DNA from: Larus michahellis
Taxonomy: Eukaryota; Chordata; Aves; Charadriiformes; Laridae
Length of the DNA: 64,000 nt
NCBI RefSeq assembly: GCF_964199755.1
Contig: NC_133896.1
Coordinates: 63,033,142 to 63,097,141 of the forward strand
Direction: 5' to 3'
The notes under the pieces are model-generated. The model searched no databases, was not told the DNA's origin, and saw nothing but the letters and a program-made list of their open reading frames with translations. Below, in pieces: positions 23,901 to 36,644 of the stretch; within the stretch, counting starts at the first letter, position 1; every line of letters starts with the position of its first letter. The position numbers and the translations under genes are program-made.

Positions 23901-26900
23901 ACAGGTACCGACTGAGGGAAGTGGATGCAATCCCACATGAGCTTCCTTCGGTAAACACAACTCCGCATCTAGATTATCTTTACTTCAGAGTAACCTAAAG
24001 ATGAAATGCACAGCGGTATTCAAGCTGGACAAAAGTGAGTATCAGTTTCACCTTAATTTGACACCCTAGCTCCTTCTAGCTCTTTCCCTACAGGGCTAAG
24101 CCCTAGTTTTACCATGGCGAATGACATTTTGCCTCAAATCCATGGAGGAAGTGCTACAATACCCCCTTAAGATGCAATTCATACAGTTCATCAGAGGATC
24201 AGGTGCCCTGGGAGACTGCAAAGGACAGGTCAGCCAGTAACGGCCAAAAGGGCCTTTCTTATTGTGTGTGGTATATGCAGGGGCTCTCAGAAAGCCTCCC
24301 AGGAGACAAAGGTCTATTCCAAATGTGAAGCTGTCAGTCTTGTTTCACCTCATAGTTGTTTATTTTATAAGACACATTTAAAAGCTGGGAACGTCTCGAG
24401 TGCCTTGGGTCATGTTCTCAGAAAAATCAGTACAGGACACAGTTCGCCCTACCCATCAGAGAGCTGGAAAGCCGTACCTTGTACCCGATATCAGGCAGTG
24501 CGGACCGGTCCCATTGTGGAGGACAGACAGAATGTGATAGAGTAATGTTTTGGCTGCAGGAAAGAAAAAGGAGCAAGTCAGTCCATGATACTCTTAACCA
24601 AATCCCCTTTCTGGAGGATCCAGCCACTGGCTCTATGACAGCCTTCGGCTATCCCTGGGTTTTTATTTTTGTTTTACTTTCCACATAGCCATTATCCCTT
24701 TTCTCCAGTTTAGATTTCCGCACACATCCTAGTGGCACTAATGCCACTAAAGTGGCAGGTCAAGGCACTGGCAGGAGAGCTTCAAATGAGAAGTAACACG
24801 CCCCTAGCCGGGTGGTTGATACAACTGCTTTCAGCCAGCCCTCCAAGCATGTTGCTTGAATCTCTAGGAAACCAGAATGTGAGCCTTCTCCCTCCATGTG
24901 GCTACTCATCTCTAAATCGCTGGTCAGACAGGTGGCCTGCCCTTACCTATCCCCAGGACCAAGCCTGTCAGGAGGCTGTGGGTGGACAGTTGTGCCCTGC
25001 AGAGGCACTACTGCATCAGTCAGCGCTTAACAACTTCCAGCACTGATGCCCTCCTGGCACGCATGTTTTAACCCAGGCAATAGGAGCATTAGCATCCATT
25101 CAGGAGCTACAGTTTGTTTTTCTTTTTGAACCAACCCACCCTTTGTTGAATCAACCCTTAAATTGAACCCTTGGCTTCAAATGCAGTGTCCGTTTGGTGA
25201 GTTTCTGAACCAGAAAAGGCTCTTTTTAAAATAAAGCAGTAGCACAACTAACTTTTACAGCAGACGTGGTCAAATTCTGTCAAGCTGAACTTCCTTTAAA
25301 AAAGCCATAAGATAGGGGATCCCAAATAAGTGCATCCAGTTCACTTGATTTAGAGGGATTTTCTTCTGTGCTTTATTTTATCCTCAACTTTCCAGGGGAT
25401 GGCATCTATCTGCTCCACAGTTCTTGGGACTGGCAGTCCCTTGCACCTACCCTGTGCACAGTTTATTTAGTATTGTTGGGGCATAAATCAAGAAATATAA
25501 ATTCCTGGCACAGTTGTGTCAGCCCTATGTGGCTTTCCTTTCACAGAGAGAGCAAATCTACTCTAGGGGGTCTCTCACAGCTGCCAGAGACTGCCACCAA
25601 ACATCCCTCCAGCACACTTCACAGAAGTGTTTCATAATCTACAAATACTGTTCACCACAAAATTTGCCATTAAACCAGTCAGCAAAAGGTATCTGAAAAT
25701 GAATTTAAGAAGTCTAAAGAATGAATTCTAGACAGGTAGAAGGAACTTCTTAGCAGAAAGGTGCTGTCATCTAGAGACATTAATAAATAGTGAATGTATA
25801 TTACCTTCTGTCTTGTCCACCTTGAGAAAACAGAAATTTTGGCAGTCGGGCAACTTTCCTTTGAGTTTTATAGACCAAATTTGTTTGGACCATGTCTTGA
25901 AAGAAAAACACAATGGCTCCTTAATTAGACAATTTATTGTCCAGGGACACACTCGTAAGTGTTTAGAAAAAAGAAAAAAGGAGGTAGCCCTGAGTACCAC
26001 ATCATGGTGCTCTCTCTACCACACCCACCCCACTCCATATTTCAAAACCATTCCCACTCCTGCTGCTTCTGCTTGGAGATTGGCATGGTCAATCACCTGC
26101 TAGCATAGGTCGCGAAGCCCAAAGGCAAGCAACCACCAACTGCACCTGCACATGCATTCATATCCAGGCTGTCGGCCAGAGAAAACCACATCTGATATCA
26201 GGCCTACAGCAGGGAAGAGTTTTCAATACAACGGAGGCTGTAAATCCAGCTTTCCCGGCAGTGCGGGATTGTTACATGGTGCTAAGAGGAAAGTCTGTCT
26301 TCTCTTCTTGGTCCTGTAACAATATCACAGAGTGCATGCTGTGTGACATGGCTAATTATCTATTGTTTCCTCCTTTAAACACCACTCTCTCTATTCATGC
26401 CAGGAAACAGATTTAAAGTTTGGAAAGCTAACAGGAATTTTAAGATGGGTAAATAAATTAGAAACAGAAAAGCATTTCTCATTTTGCCATTCTTTCTCTG
26501 TGCAACCAGCCTAAATTTTCCTTTGTGCACTGTGTGCTTTCTCTCCCCATAACTAGCTTGCAAGATGTCTACCATGGTCTCACTTCTTCACCGTTTGACT
26601 TTTCAGTGCTTATTTTTTTTCCTTTTTAATTTCTCCTCTTTAACTATATAAACCTGAATGCATAAGCCGGATGCCATGAAACATTTACTCTCCGCTCTTA
26701 TTCTGAATACACAATAATGTCAGAGATGCTTTTTTGACTACAGATGCACAAATCTAGAAGCTCGAGTAGGGCATCTCAAAGCTGTGGAGAAATGCACATA
26801 CTGATCAAGTTCTGCTTGGAGAAAACTTACAGGAGAAAAAAGACCTATTCAAAGAAACCCAGACATATGGTGACAACTCCGCATGAAGGAGGCTACCTCA

Positions 26901-27602
26901 GAGCCAGCTACGCTGTGCAATGAACTTAAAACAGGAAAAGGCTTCACCTCCAAAGTGTAATTCATACATCTGAGAACCAGCCCTGAATAACACAACGCCT
27001 GTCTGGTCAGCTAGAAATTCATTCTCCAGATCTGCAGATTTTACCGTGGCAGAGCAGTGATCCGGGTGCTGTAGAAAGAACAAGGAAGCCTGTTAGAAAC
27101 CAGTCTTCGGTTTAGATGACACTGTGGGCAAACACCAATGTCCTCCCCCCAAGCCCCTATCATGGGATGCCATTTTGAAATAAGTCTCTAAGGCTTCAAG
27201 CATTTTGTTCTTCGGTGTAGGAGGGGTATGCCACAGAGAACAGCTGCTTGTAACAACAGCAACAAAGCAGCCTTCAGCCTGCGTGGTCAGCTTCAGCAAG
27301 ATGTCCATCATCCCTGGAAAATGCACCCCCTTTCAAAGCCAGTCCTTTGAAAGCTTTCACAGAGTAAAGTACTGCTTTGAAGAACAATTAATTAAGACAA
27401 ATCCACCAGGACTTCAGAGCAGCACTGCAAGGGCACCCAGCAGCACGTGTGAAACACACCAGCTGCAGACCAACTTGTCCTAAATAACTCTCCAAAGGTG
27501 GCTTAACAAGAGTTTTTGGCATCAACAGCAGATGGATCTCACCTCTTCCCCATACTCAATCCACCGCCCAGAATCATCACGCCAATACCAGGCATACTCC
27601 AT
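20947..27602 (-). CDS. PARP12-like: PARP12/PARP11-like WWE-domain ADP-ribosyltransferase, seven exons, intact
   Basis: Coding exons: 27543-27602, 26948-27068, 25805-25895, 24478-24553, 23587-23717, 21636-21787 and 20947-21227. All use GT-AG, all phases agree, and there is no stop until TAA at 20947. From the ATG at 27600-27602 this gives 303 residues. Residues 1-91 form a WWE domain (EYAWYWRDD, RWIEYGEE, FRAGSQMYELHF, DMVQTNLVYKTQRK). Residues 117-303 form a PARP catalytic domain with NAD-site His181 (LLFHGTS) and Tyr213 (GSYFARDASYS); the third triad position lies in YPAYILEY. Relatives are mono-ADP-ribosyltransferases; PARP12 and PARP13 also carry CCCH fingers for RNA binding. No finger exon was found before the transporter gene, so the protein may be short like PARP11. 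The WWE exon is open 5' of this ATG to about 27649, so an upstream coding exon is possible. Confidence 0.85.
22430..23490. mobile_element. Probable ERV/LTR-like insertion in the copy 4 intron
   Basis: The stretch lies between the first catalytic and the HG exon. It has runs of GT-rich sequence (about 22927-22950 and 23130-23150), repeated phrases (GAGACCAGAAGGTCTG, GGGACCAGGAGGTCCAG) and a layout I associate with bird LTRs. No coding frame was recognised. Boundaries are approximate and the class is a guess. Confidence 0.3.
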
Positions 27603-28112
27603 TTCAGGAGCAGACGGATGAGTTAGAAGACACCACAGGCGCAGAAGAGCTGACCGTCACCTGGCTGCTTGCTCGGCCCTAAAATCAGAAGAGAAATCCG
27701 CATTAAAGTATGGGTCTTTTCCAAAGCTGTCAAACTGTGTGATATTCCTGGTCTGGTCAGAAGTTTAATCACTTCTCAGAAAAGGAGACCCCTCCAGCTG
27801 GGAAGCGCAGGTTGGCCCAGAACTGAGAAACTGATGTTTATACATTTACGGAGCACAGTAAGCATCACAGAAATGACCCCTGATCTCTCTGGCTTGCTCC
27901 TGGATCACTGTTTTTCTCTATAATATATCTTTCTAAAATACACGTTGTAAGAAAATACAACTTGATGCAATAAACTCAGCTCGTTGCGTGAAGGCCAGTG
28001 GTGCCACCTGTCTAATGGGAGTAAGAAATGGCTTCTAGGCCGTGTGCGATCAGCCGCAGAGTGCCTTCAAGTCATCCTTTGTCACTATGTTTCTGTCAGA
28101 GATGGAAATATT

Positions 28113-29280
28113 TGACAGGGTTATGATCCGGTGGCAATTCACAATTTATTAACGATTTGAGGTAGATCGAGAAGTTGAATTTTAGCAGCGCTTAATCACT
28201 AGCAGATTTAAGGATTTACAAGATGATTTAACAAAATAATTGAACAGCAACTTGATTACAGATTCAAAAGTGACAAGATTTGCACTAACTTACTATTAGG
28301 TATCCTAAACCAATACATATGCATATGAGCACAAACATACAAACACACACCACTCGAGGGGTCGCACGCACACACACACACGAGTCTTTGGGAGGACCAA
28401 AGGTCCCTTCTCGGCAGTTGACTCCAGTGCGATGGGTGCCCCTTTTGACTGCTTAGGTGTGCACAGGCAAATGGACAGAAAGTATTTGGATCCAAGAAAG
28501 TATAAGAACACCAACACTCATAAGGGCTAATGTGTATATTAGACACACATGTATGGAGAGGTGGATGAAAGAGAGGCTAGCCTATAGTTAAAATTCCCCT
28601 CTTCTTGAGTTTGGAGTAAATACTCACGATGCATCGGCATTCCTCAGCAGGCAATAACTGAGACTTCAGAGGGTTGACTCGCCCTGGCCTTTTAATCCTC
28701 AAGGTGTTTGCCTGAGCAGTGTCCCAACTCAGGGGAGGTGCTGGTCACAGCCCACTGCGATCCAGAAAATCCCAAAGGGTCTTGCTAGAATTGCTACTTA
28801 CAGGGTCTGAGATAATTGACTTTCGTCAGGTACTTTTCTACTCCAGCCCAACTCAGACAATGGGATATTCTGGTACTTTCCACCAGCTGCACAAGCACGG
28901 AACTTTCTAGACCATGAAGTTCTGGTATCACCCCCCTATTTGGGCCACAATCCATACATTGTCAGGAGTGATGGATTACTGTTATTGTTCCCAAGCGATA
29001 GGATTCACAGGAGCCAGGTGTGCTAAGGGGTTGCCATAGCGTTCTGGTCCGTTACCCTTCACCTTTTTCTCTTTATTTTTATGTTGGACCATTATGTATC
29101 TCAGGTAACGTTCTGTCCCATGGTATTATCACATGGCCGAGCTGTGTGTGGGGGGTGGAAACCTTGCCAAGCACTGAGTGGCCTAAAGGAGGCGGGGGAG
29201 GTGGAGCTTGCACCACCACCCTCACCTACAATAGAGGATGGAGATTCTCCTTAGCCCTCCTCTTGTTCTAAATGTATTTA
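28113..29280. mobile_element. Probable LTR-type repeat with CA-rich core
   Basis: It starts TGACAGGGTTATGATCCGG, continues AT-rich (TTATTAACGATTTGAGG), contains a CA-dinucleotide patch at about 28325-28382, and runs up to the CR1 boundary near 29285. It looks like a dispersed bird LTR from memory. I could not define the far terminus, a target duplication or any protein. Confidence 0.35.
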
Positions 29281-29284
29281 TAGA

Positions 29285-31790
29285 AACATTTTTTATTGTC
29301 TGTTACGGCAGTAGTCAGATTAAGTTGTAGTTGGGCTTGAGCCCTTCTAATTTTTTTGCTGCATAACCTCATAACATCCTTGTAGTCCTCTTCAGTTGGC
29401 TGACCCTTCTTCCAAAGACCATAAATTGTCTTTTTTCCCCTGAGTTCTAGCCAAAGCTCTCTGTTTAGCCAGGCTGGTCTTCTTCCCCCACTGTCTCTTT
29501 TTTTTTGGCATGTGGGGACAGCCCACTCCTGCGCCTTTAGGATTTCTTTCTTGAAGAATGTCCAGCCTTCCTGGACTCCTTTGCCCTTCAGGACTGCCTC
29601 CCAAGGGACTGTGTAAACCAGTCTCCTAAACACCCCAAAGTCTCTGGAAGTTCAAGGTAGCAGTTCTGCTGATCCCCAGTCTTTACTTCTCCAAGAATCA
29701 AAAATTCTATCATTTTGTGATCACTATGCCCAAGACAGCCTTCAACCACCACATCACCCACAAGCCCTTCTCTGTTCACAAACAACAGGTCCAGCAAGGT
29801 ACCTTCCCTAGTTGGCTCACTCACCAGCTGTGTCAGGAAGTTATCTTCCACACGCTTCAGGAACCTCCTAGACTGTTTCCTCTCTGCTGTGTTGTATTTT
29901 CAGCAGACATCCGGTAAGTTGAAGTCCCCCATGGGACCAAGGGCTAGCGATTGTGAGACTTCTCCCAGCTGATTATAGAATATTTCATCTGCCTCTTCAG
30001 CCTGGTTGGGTGGGCTATAACAGACTCCCACCATATCTGCCTTGTTGGCCTCCCCCCAATTCTTACCCATAAACACTTAACCCTATCATCACCGTCATTA
30101 AGCTCTAGACAATCAAAACACGCCCTAACATACAGGGCTACACCACCGCCTCTCCTTCCTTACCTATCCTTTCTGAACAGCCTGTAGCTGAAGAGCCACA
30201 CTCCAGTCATGGGATTTGTCCCACCAACTTTCAGCAATGGTAACTATATCATTGTTTTTCTGCTGCACAATTGCTTCCAACCCTTCCTGCTTGTTTCCCA
30301 TGCTGTGTGCATTGGTGTAGAGGCACTTCAGCTGGGCTGTTGGCCATATCACCTTCTTAGAGGAACTCCCCTTAATTCCATTGAGGTATTTCACTGGTGT
30401 TTCCCTGTTGGCTCCTATTACTTCAGGAGGCCATGGCTCATCTCTGTAAGACTTTAAATCTGCTGCAGTGTAGCCAGCATGCCTCAGCGCAATAGGCTGA
30501 GGGCCCTCGCTATCACCCTGTCCCTCTAACCTTGGCATGTCATCCCACAGCTTGTCCCACAGCAAGCCTGTTCCCCTCCCCCTTCAAGACTAGATTAAAC
30601 CTCTGTCAATGAGCCCCACTAGCTTGTAAGCAAAGACCCTCTTCCTCCTTTGAGAAAGGTGAATCCCATCTGACACCAGCAAGCCTGGTGCCATGCAGGC
30701 CATCCCACTATTGAAAAAAACAGAATTGTGTCGGTGACACCAGCCACTAATCCATGTATTAATAGACCGGGCCAGTCTGTGTCTTCCAGTGTCTCTCCTG
30801 GAAGGAGAGAAGAAGAAATAACCTGTGCTCCAGATTCCCTCACCAACAGTCCCAAGGCCCTGAAGTCTCTCTTGATTGCCCTTGGACTATGTGTTGTGAC
30901 TTCATCGCCATCCACGTGGAAGAGCAGTAATGGGTAATAGTCCAAGGGGCATACCAGGCTATGAAGTTTCCTAATGATGTCCTTAACCCAGGCCCCAGGG
31001 AGGCAGCAGACTTCCCTAAGAGGCTCTGTCCAGCATATCGGACCCTCTGTTCCCCTCAGAAGCGAGTCGCCTACTGTACAGGGGGTAGACCTTTCTGATC
31101 TTGACAGCACCTCTGGTGTAGATGGACCATCATCCACGTCATTTATTGACTGGCCTTCCACATCGAGAGCCTCATACCTCTTGTACAGAGGCACCTCGGA
31201 AGGCAGGGTGGTCAAGGAGGGGGTTTGCCTGCCACTCCAAGCGTGGAGTTGCCTCCATTTGCTCCTCTCCTTTAAGCTACTGCCTTCAGCCTGGTGGTGG
31301 GAGGATACAGGATCCCCTTGATCTTGTTTTTTTTTTTATGGTGGCTGTTCCTGGTTCTGTCTCAGGGAGGGCAGAGCATGGTTCCACCAGCCTATCTCTT
31401 TCTCAGCCTCCCTGACGCTCCTTAACCTTTCTCCTCCCTCTCGTAGCTCTGCCACCAGGGTGAGCAGATCACCCACCTGGTGACACCTCACATGGCTGTT
31501 CTTACTACTGCCACCCTTTACCATCGAAAGGCTCTGGCCCTCCCCTGCAGCCCGCCTGTTTTTGTGAGAGCTCTGTCTGGGTTGCCACATCTGTTCTGCT
31601 GAATGCGGAAGCCATGGCTTTCTGCCAGGTGGATACCGTAGCTGCGCGTCTTCTGAGAGGGTGACAACCACCAGCTGAACTCCCCCTTCGAGGGTGACTG
31701 CGCCCTTCCTGTGCACACTGCCATGCCAGGCTCTGGTCGCTCACGCTCCCCAGGCTGGTCTTCATGGGCCTGGGGGTGGTCATGGTTGCT
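29285..31790 (-). mobile_element. CR1 LINE with ORF1 and endonuclease part of ORF2, 3' truncated
   Basis: On the minus strand, 30619-31215 reads GDSLLRGTEGPIC, REVCCLPGAWVKD and SPRAIKRDFRALG, the esterase-like CR1 ORF1. ORF2 starts near 30565 and carries LKCLYTNAHSMGNKQE and ESWWDKSHDWS of the endonuclease. Pieces follow with TQLVSEPTREGTLLDLLFVN, HSDHKMIEF, RRPAWLNRELWLEL and DNKKCFYKYI, where the element stops near 29285. Frame breaks lie between about 29851 and 30164. The reverse transcriptase and 3' tail are absent, the opposite of the usual 5' truncation. Confidence 0.9.
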
Positions 31791-32880
31791 CTAGCAAGGC
31801 CCAGGCCTTCTCAGCATCTCCTGCCAGAGCTGCCAGCTCCTGGCAGGTCTCTCCACTGCCCTGGTGTTTCCCTGCCTCCAGAAAACACCCTGTGCACCAA
31901 GCTCTGCTGCAGGCTGGGCCAGCTCCAGAGCAGCTCCCGTCAGCAACAGGAAAAAAGGAAAATCAGGAGAACAAAGCTACTGCTCATAGCTTCTGTACTG
32001 GGCACAGGTGCCTGGGTGCTGGCAGCTGGGGGCTGCAGGGGTGGCCTCTGTGAAAGAAGACCAGGGGGTGTCCCACGCTGGACACGGCCACCTCAACAGA
32101 TCCACTGCAGGACACGGCTGAGCCCATCAGCCAAGCTGGTGGCACCTCAGAAAGCTGCACAGCAGTGAGAAGTGAGAAAAAACACGAGAGAAAGAGCTCT
32201 GCAGACACCCAGGTCAGTGAAGAAGCCAGGGGTGGAGGTGCTCCAGGCACCCCAGCAGAGATTCCCCAGTGGATCATAGAGAAGACCATGGTGAAGCAGA
32301 TTGTCCTCCTGCAACCTGTGTGGGACCATGGTGAAGCATACATCCATGCTGCCCTGTGATGCAGGACATGGACATGCCCTGAAGGAAACCTCAATCCATG
32401 GAGAGCCTATGCCAGAGCAAGCTTATCCTGAAGGACTGCAGCAGGAAGGAGCCATGCTGGACCATGGGAAATTTTTCAGGATGATGGAGTGGCAGAGGGA
32501 AACTCCTATGGACTGAGGTTAACGCCGATTCCCCTTCCCCTCTGCATCACTTGGGGGTTGGGGGGAGGCAGAAGAGTCGGTAATAAAGGAGTGAAGCTGA
32601 GCCTGGGAAGAAGCGGGAAGGTGTTCTAATTTTTGTGTTTGTTTCTCACCATCCAAACCTATTTTAATTGGCAATAAATTAACTTTTCCCAAGTCAAGTC
32701 TGTTTTGCCCATGACAGTAACTGGTAAGTGATCTACCTGTCTTTACCTCAACCCGTGAACTTTTCCATTGTACTTTCTGCCCCTTTGCTGTTGAAGAGAG
32801 GGAGTGAGAGAGCAGCTGGGTGGGTGTCTGGCAGCCAGACGAGGTAAAATTCCTTGGAGGGGAAAAAACACAAACCACTT
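31791..32880 (+). mobile_element. Probable retroelement LTR-like repeat, plus strand
   Basis: From about 32160 it contains repeated CCATGGTGAAGCA phrases. It then has the segments GTGAAGCTGAGCCTGGGAAG, AATTGGCAATAAATTAA (AATAAA near 32673) and GTCTGTTTTGCCCATGACAG, which I recognise as a common bird retroelement tail. The exact class and both ends are uncertain. Open frames here (up to 136 codons on both strands) belong to the repeat and are not host genes. Confidence 0.5.
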
Positions 32881-34180
32881 ACCAGCAAAGTCTCTGCTCT
32901 GTGCTCTACCCCGGAGACACAGCACCTACAAAGAGAACAAGCTGAAACAGGTAGCCACCAGTAATTCAAATTCAGAGGATTTTCCTTTGCCTGCTGCTGT
33001 GCTTCATCCTCCTTTGCTTGTCACAGTTTTGGACCCAGACAATATTTTTCTATGTATCTCATCACTTCGCTGCTCCTGCAACATTACCCTGTTGTGCAGC
33101 AGATACACACAGCCAGGAGCTGCCCACCTGCCTGCCGTGGAGTTTGCAAGGCTCTGTGGCCGAGCTACTCAGAGCTGCTCAATGGATTTGAACGCACGAT
33201 TCAAGGAGAAACCGGAAATGATCATTTATCCAGTTCTGACGCCCTTCATGCTTTGGCAGGGATCACGGGCATTCAGAGCAAGCTAATCAGAGGAAATCAG
33301 TATAGGAGGGGCTCCCTTATAGAGCTGGTTACAGTACAAAGGTCCACAAACAAAGGCTTGGCAGCCCCTGGACTGCCAGAATAAAGAGCAAGGAAGGACC
33401 CAAGTCTCCTTCACAGCCTTTGCTTGTTCCAGTGCTGTCTTCAGACCAGGGTTGCTCTTTGTACGCAGTAACACCAGCCAGGCCTGTTCTCAGAAAAACG
33501 CTCCCAATTCATTTTCTCTCAAATCCCGTTGACGGAGATTCACGAGATCCAGCCCTCCCAGAAGATTGGTGTTTGGATGCAGCTGTCCCTTTTCCCCCCT
33601 CTGCACAGCAACATGCTGCTACTGCTGCCACAGCAGAAGGATTTGAAGTTTGTGGATTTGAAGTGTGGGATTTGAGGGGGAGGGAGGGAAATGGGGAGGA
33701 AAGCTGGGGTGTGGGGTGGGATGATGTTTCCAGGCAGCTTTTCTGCATTGCTCTCCTCATCCCTGTTCCCTCTCTCCCCACACACAAATGGATCTAACCC
33801 CTGCCGGCTCCCCTGCGGAGACCCAGGGCTCCCAGTCTGCCCTAACCCCATCAGCTTTCTAAAATGTCCGGCTGCGCCTTGCTTTCACTTTGACTTGCCA
33901 GTGTTTCTGCTCCTCGCAGGGAGTTTCCGCTCACCAACTAACCTCAACTAGAAAGAAACAGAAGTGAAACAATTCATTAAGTAGGCAGAAATATTTCACT
34001 GGCAAAACAGGTAGTGTCCTTCACCTTTTGCTGAAGATTTCGCTATCTGGTCTTGTGCAACTGAGAGATTTGCTTTTTGTAAATTTAGTTTTTATACCTC
34101 CACAGAAATAGCTTTATACAGAAGAAATTTTACCCATAAAAAGCAACCTCGCGCCACCTTTTCTCTTACACGCTTCCCCC
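32881..34180. other. Intergenic, no gene recognised
   Basis: Plus-strand frames of 110-160 codons lack splice context and similarity to any family I know. A short direct repeat (GGATTTGAAGT...) occurs near 33640-33675. Confidence 0.4.
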
Positions 34181-35120
34181 TCATGCGGAAGAAAGGGCGA
34201 ATTAATGAACACATAAACACGGCTTACGGCAGGACTGACTGCAAACAGTTATCCTTCCAGCAGACCTTAAAGCCAAGCCCACAAACTGTGAAATCCCCAA
34301 CTTCCTCCCTCCCAGCTCAACGGCACCCCGGGAAAGCTGTCAGAGCCCGGCACACGCCGCCTCCCCAGCTCCCCTACTCACAGTCCTGCCGTCGGGCTGC
34401 CCAGCCACCCCCCACCGGAGCTGAGGCCATCAGCTACATGCTCGCCGGTCGGATGAGCCCTCTGAAGCCTTGCTCCGCCTGGGAAAGGTCCCCCGGCTGC
34501 AGTAAATCCTTCAGAAATAAAATACGAGTGTCCTGTACGTTTGTACCTTGCTGTCTCTCTCGGCGGGACGTCACGGATGCCTCCCCGCTTGCCGCTGGCC
34601 CTTCAGAAATGGGGCTGCGTAACGTTTCCTTTTGGTTATTGCGCCATACGCATGCGCGTCTGCCAGGCACCAGCAGAACGGCCAGGCACAGCTGATGTTT
34701 TTGGCAGATACATCACTAAAATCAACATCCCTACGAACCGGCACTGCTTGGTTCCTGTTGTCGTGCACCAGCACTTACCTTGAGCCAATTCCTCCCATCC
34801 TTCCAGTGGCTGGGGATATTCAGGACCTTCTCCTTTTGAGATTCCCGCTGGGAGAAGCTTCTTTGAAAGCCAAAAGCTGGCGTTGCCTTGCAAAGCAAAC
34901 CCCAAATCACCATGCAGAATGCAGGTACATCTCTCAATACGCTCTCCGCGTTGGTCATCGCACTGTTTGCGGGGGGGGTTGCAGTACAACCAGCGCAAAC
35001 CACGCACAGAGCCCTGCGGGGCATGCTCCGTCAGCCCACGCAGAGCTCTGCGCTGTCCCGAGGATTTGTATTCCTTTACCTCGAAGTCTGAGCCTCCGCT
35101 CTGTTCTTCCCCACGGAAAT
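34180..35120. promoter_or_regulatory. CpG-enriched block with a strong minus-strand splice donor
   Basis: CG dinucleotides cluster at 34315-34460, 34560-34680 and 34930-35090. On the minus strand an open frame without ATG runs from about 35118 to the donor CAAG|GTAAGTGC (exon end 34779) and reads GWEELAQ at its end. Its exit phase fits the entry phase of the copy 4 WWE exon 7 kb downstream. It could be a first exon or promoter for copy 4. The peptide is not recognisable and chance open frames of this size are common here. Confidence 0.25.
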
Positions 35121-36640
35121 CAAAGTGTTAGGAGCTTTCCAGTCTGACCTCCAGTCTTTCAGCCTAAAAGGCTGAGGGCATTTCCCAGCAGAGCTCTGAC
35201 ACATAAAGCTTAACGACAGGTCAAGTAGTACTAACTACGTAAACTTGTTCAGATGTTCAGATGCAAACTTTTTTTTTTTTTTGGGTTACACAAATTACAT
35301 TCGATTGAATTGCACAGAACATTTTTATTTCCTGATGATCTCATCAGACCAGACCTATAGTGGCAGAAACGCATAAATCTCTGTTTTAGTTTCTGGAAAG
35401 GGTGCACTTTGAGTGCATTTTATAGACATGGTATTAAAAAAAAAGACCAAAACAACAAAACACCACAAATGTGATTATGAAGTTGAACTTTGTTTCTTCC
35501 CTGTCTCCCTTTCTTGCCTGGCTTTTGACCTTCCGTATAGTATCTTGCTTTCATCTTCACGGTTGCACAACTTTTACGCTTCCCTTTGACTGATGAGATT
35601 TATAGGATCAGGTCCTGCAGGTTCATTTTTGCATACGTGAATTCTCTAGTAAAATACTCTTCTGAACTGAAGCCAAGAGCTTAAGTAGGCATGAGATATC
35701 AGCTCTAGGAAAAACATCCTGGCTTCATAGAATATGTTTACATAGCTTTGTTGTCTTAAAAACATCCTTTCTAAACCATCCTAAACCATCCTTAAAAACC
35801 ATACGATTTGCCGCAAACTGGAAACTTGAGCTCGCTGTAAGATGACGGCTTCTGAACATCATATTTTTTATTTTTACCACTTTTAATTGCAATGTCATCC
35901 ATGGAGCTGTTGAACCTCTGATTTACAACTGTCAGTGTAACCGTGGTACTATATCTGTCCGCATTTCCAGTAACTGACAGGTCTTGGGCCAGACATCCTA
36001 TATATAGCCCTGCAAGATCATATTCCTGCACAGTCAGCAGAGGCATCCAAGTGTGGTTTCCCTGCATATGTCTAATGATTTATCACGTATAAAGAAAACA
36101 CAGCCAGGCAGGTAAGATTACTTATTTTTCCCCCAGGAATTTCAGTTCTTGTTCCCCTTTTCTCTTCAGAGGAAATGGACACACACACGGAAAAAAAAAA
36201 AAAAAAAAAAAGCGATGTTTCCCCATTTCTGTGTGTCTATCTGCAGACACACAGCAGCTCCGTTGCAATTTCAGACCACTCCAAGGTTTGATGCGTGAGT
36301 ACTGATGCTGCAGCGTGGGCACACTGTCCTGCAGCACAGAACCAGGCTGGCAGCACCTCAAACTTCTATTTCAAGGTGTGAAAAATCCCCCAGACCAGTA
36401 TCTAAGGGGGTTGACCCAGGCTATGTTGGGGTGATGGGACTCACCTCGTTCTGCAAGGTCTTCTGCAGGTTTATTCCTCAGCCACCCACACTAGAGCCTG
36501 GCTGCAGGGTGCTGCGGGAAGGTGTACCGGGGAGGTTCAGCTTCAGCAAAGTCCGGTACGAGGTGGGACCGACCCATGTCTGGGAGGCTGGAAACATTTC
36601 CAGATCTCACCTGAAACCACACTATCATTTAAAGCCAGTA
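35121..36640. other. Intergenic, one unrecognised minus-strand open frame
   Basis: A 91-codon minus-strand frame at 35792-36067 starts with ATG and has no recognisable domain. Poly-T (about 35269-35282) and poly-A (36189-36210) tracts are present. Nothing else was seen. Confidence 0.35.
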
Positions 36641-36644
36641 CCTT

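Noticed and set aside
28325-28385. Possible CRISPR-like repetition
   Set aside because: It is a simple CA dinucleotide patch without spaced repeats, in a vertebrate genome.
31694-32394. Long frames on both strands (up to 136 codons)
   Set aside because: They lie in repeat sequence next to CR1 and an LTR-like tail.
35792-36067. 91-codon minus-strand frame starting with ATG
   Set aside because: No domain, splice context or similarity recognised; the length is within chance expectation for a window of this size.
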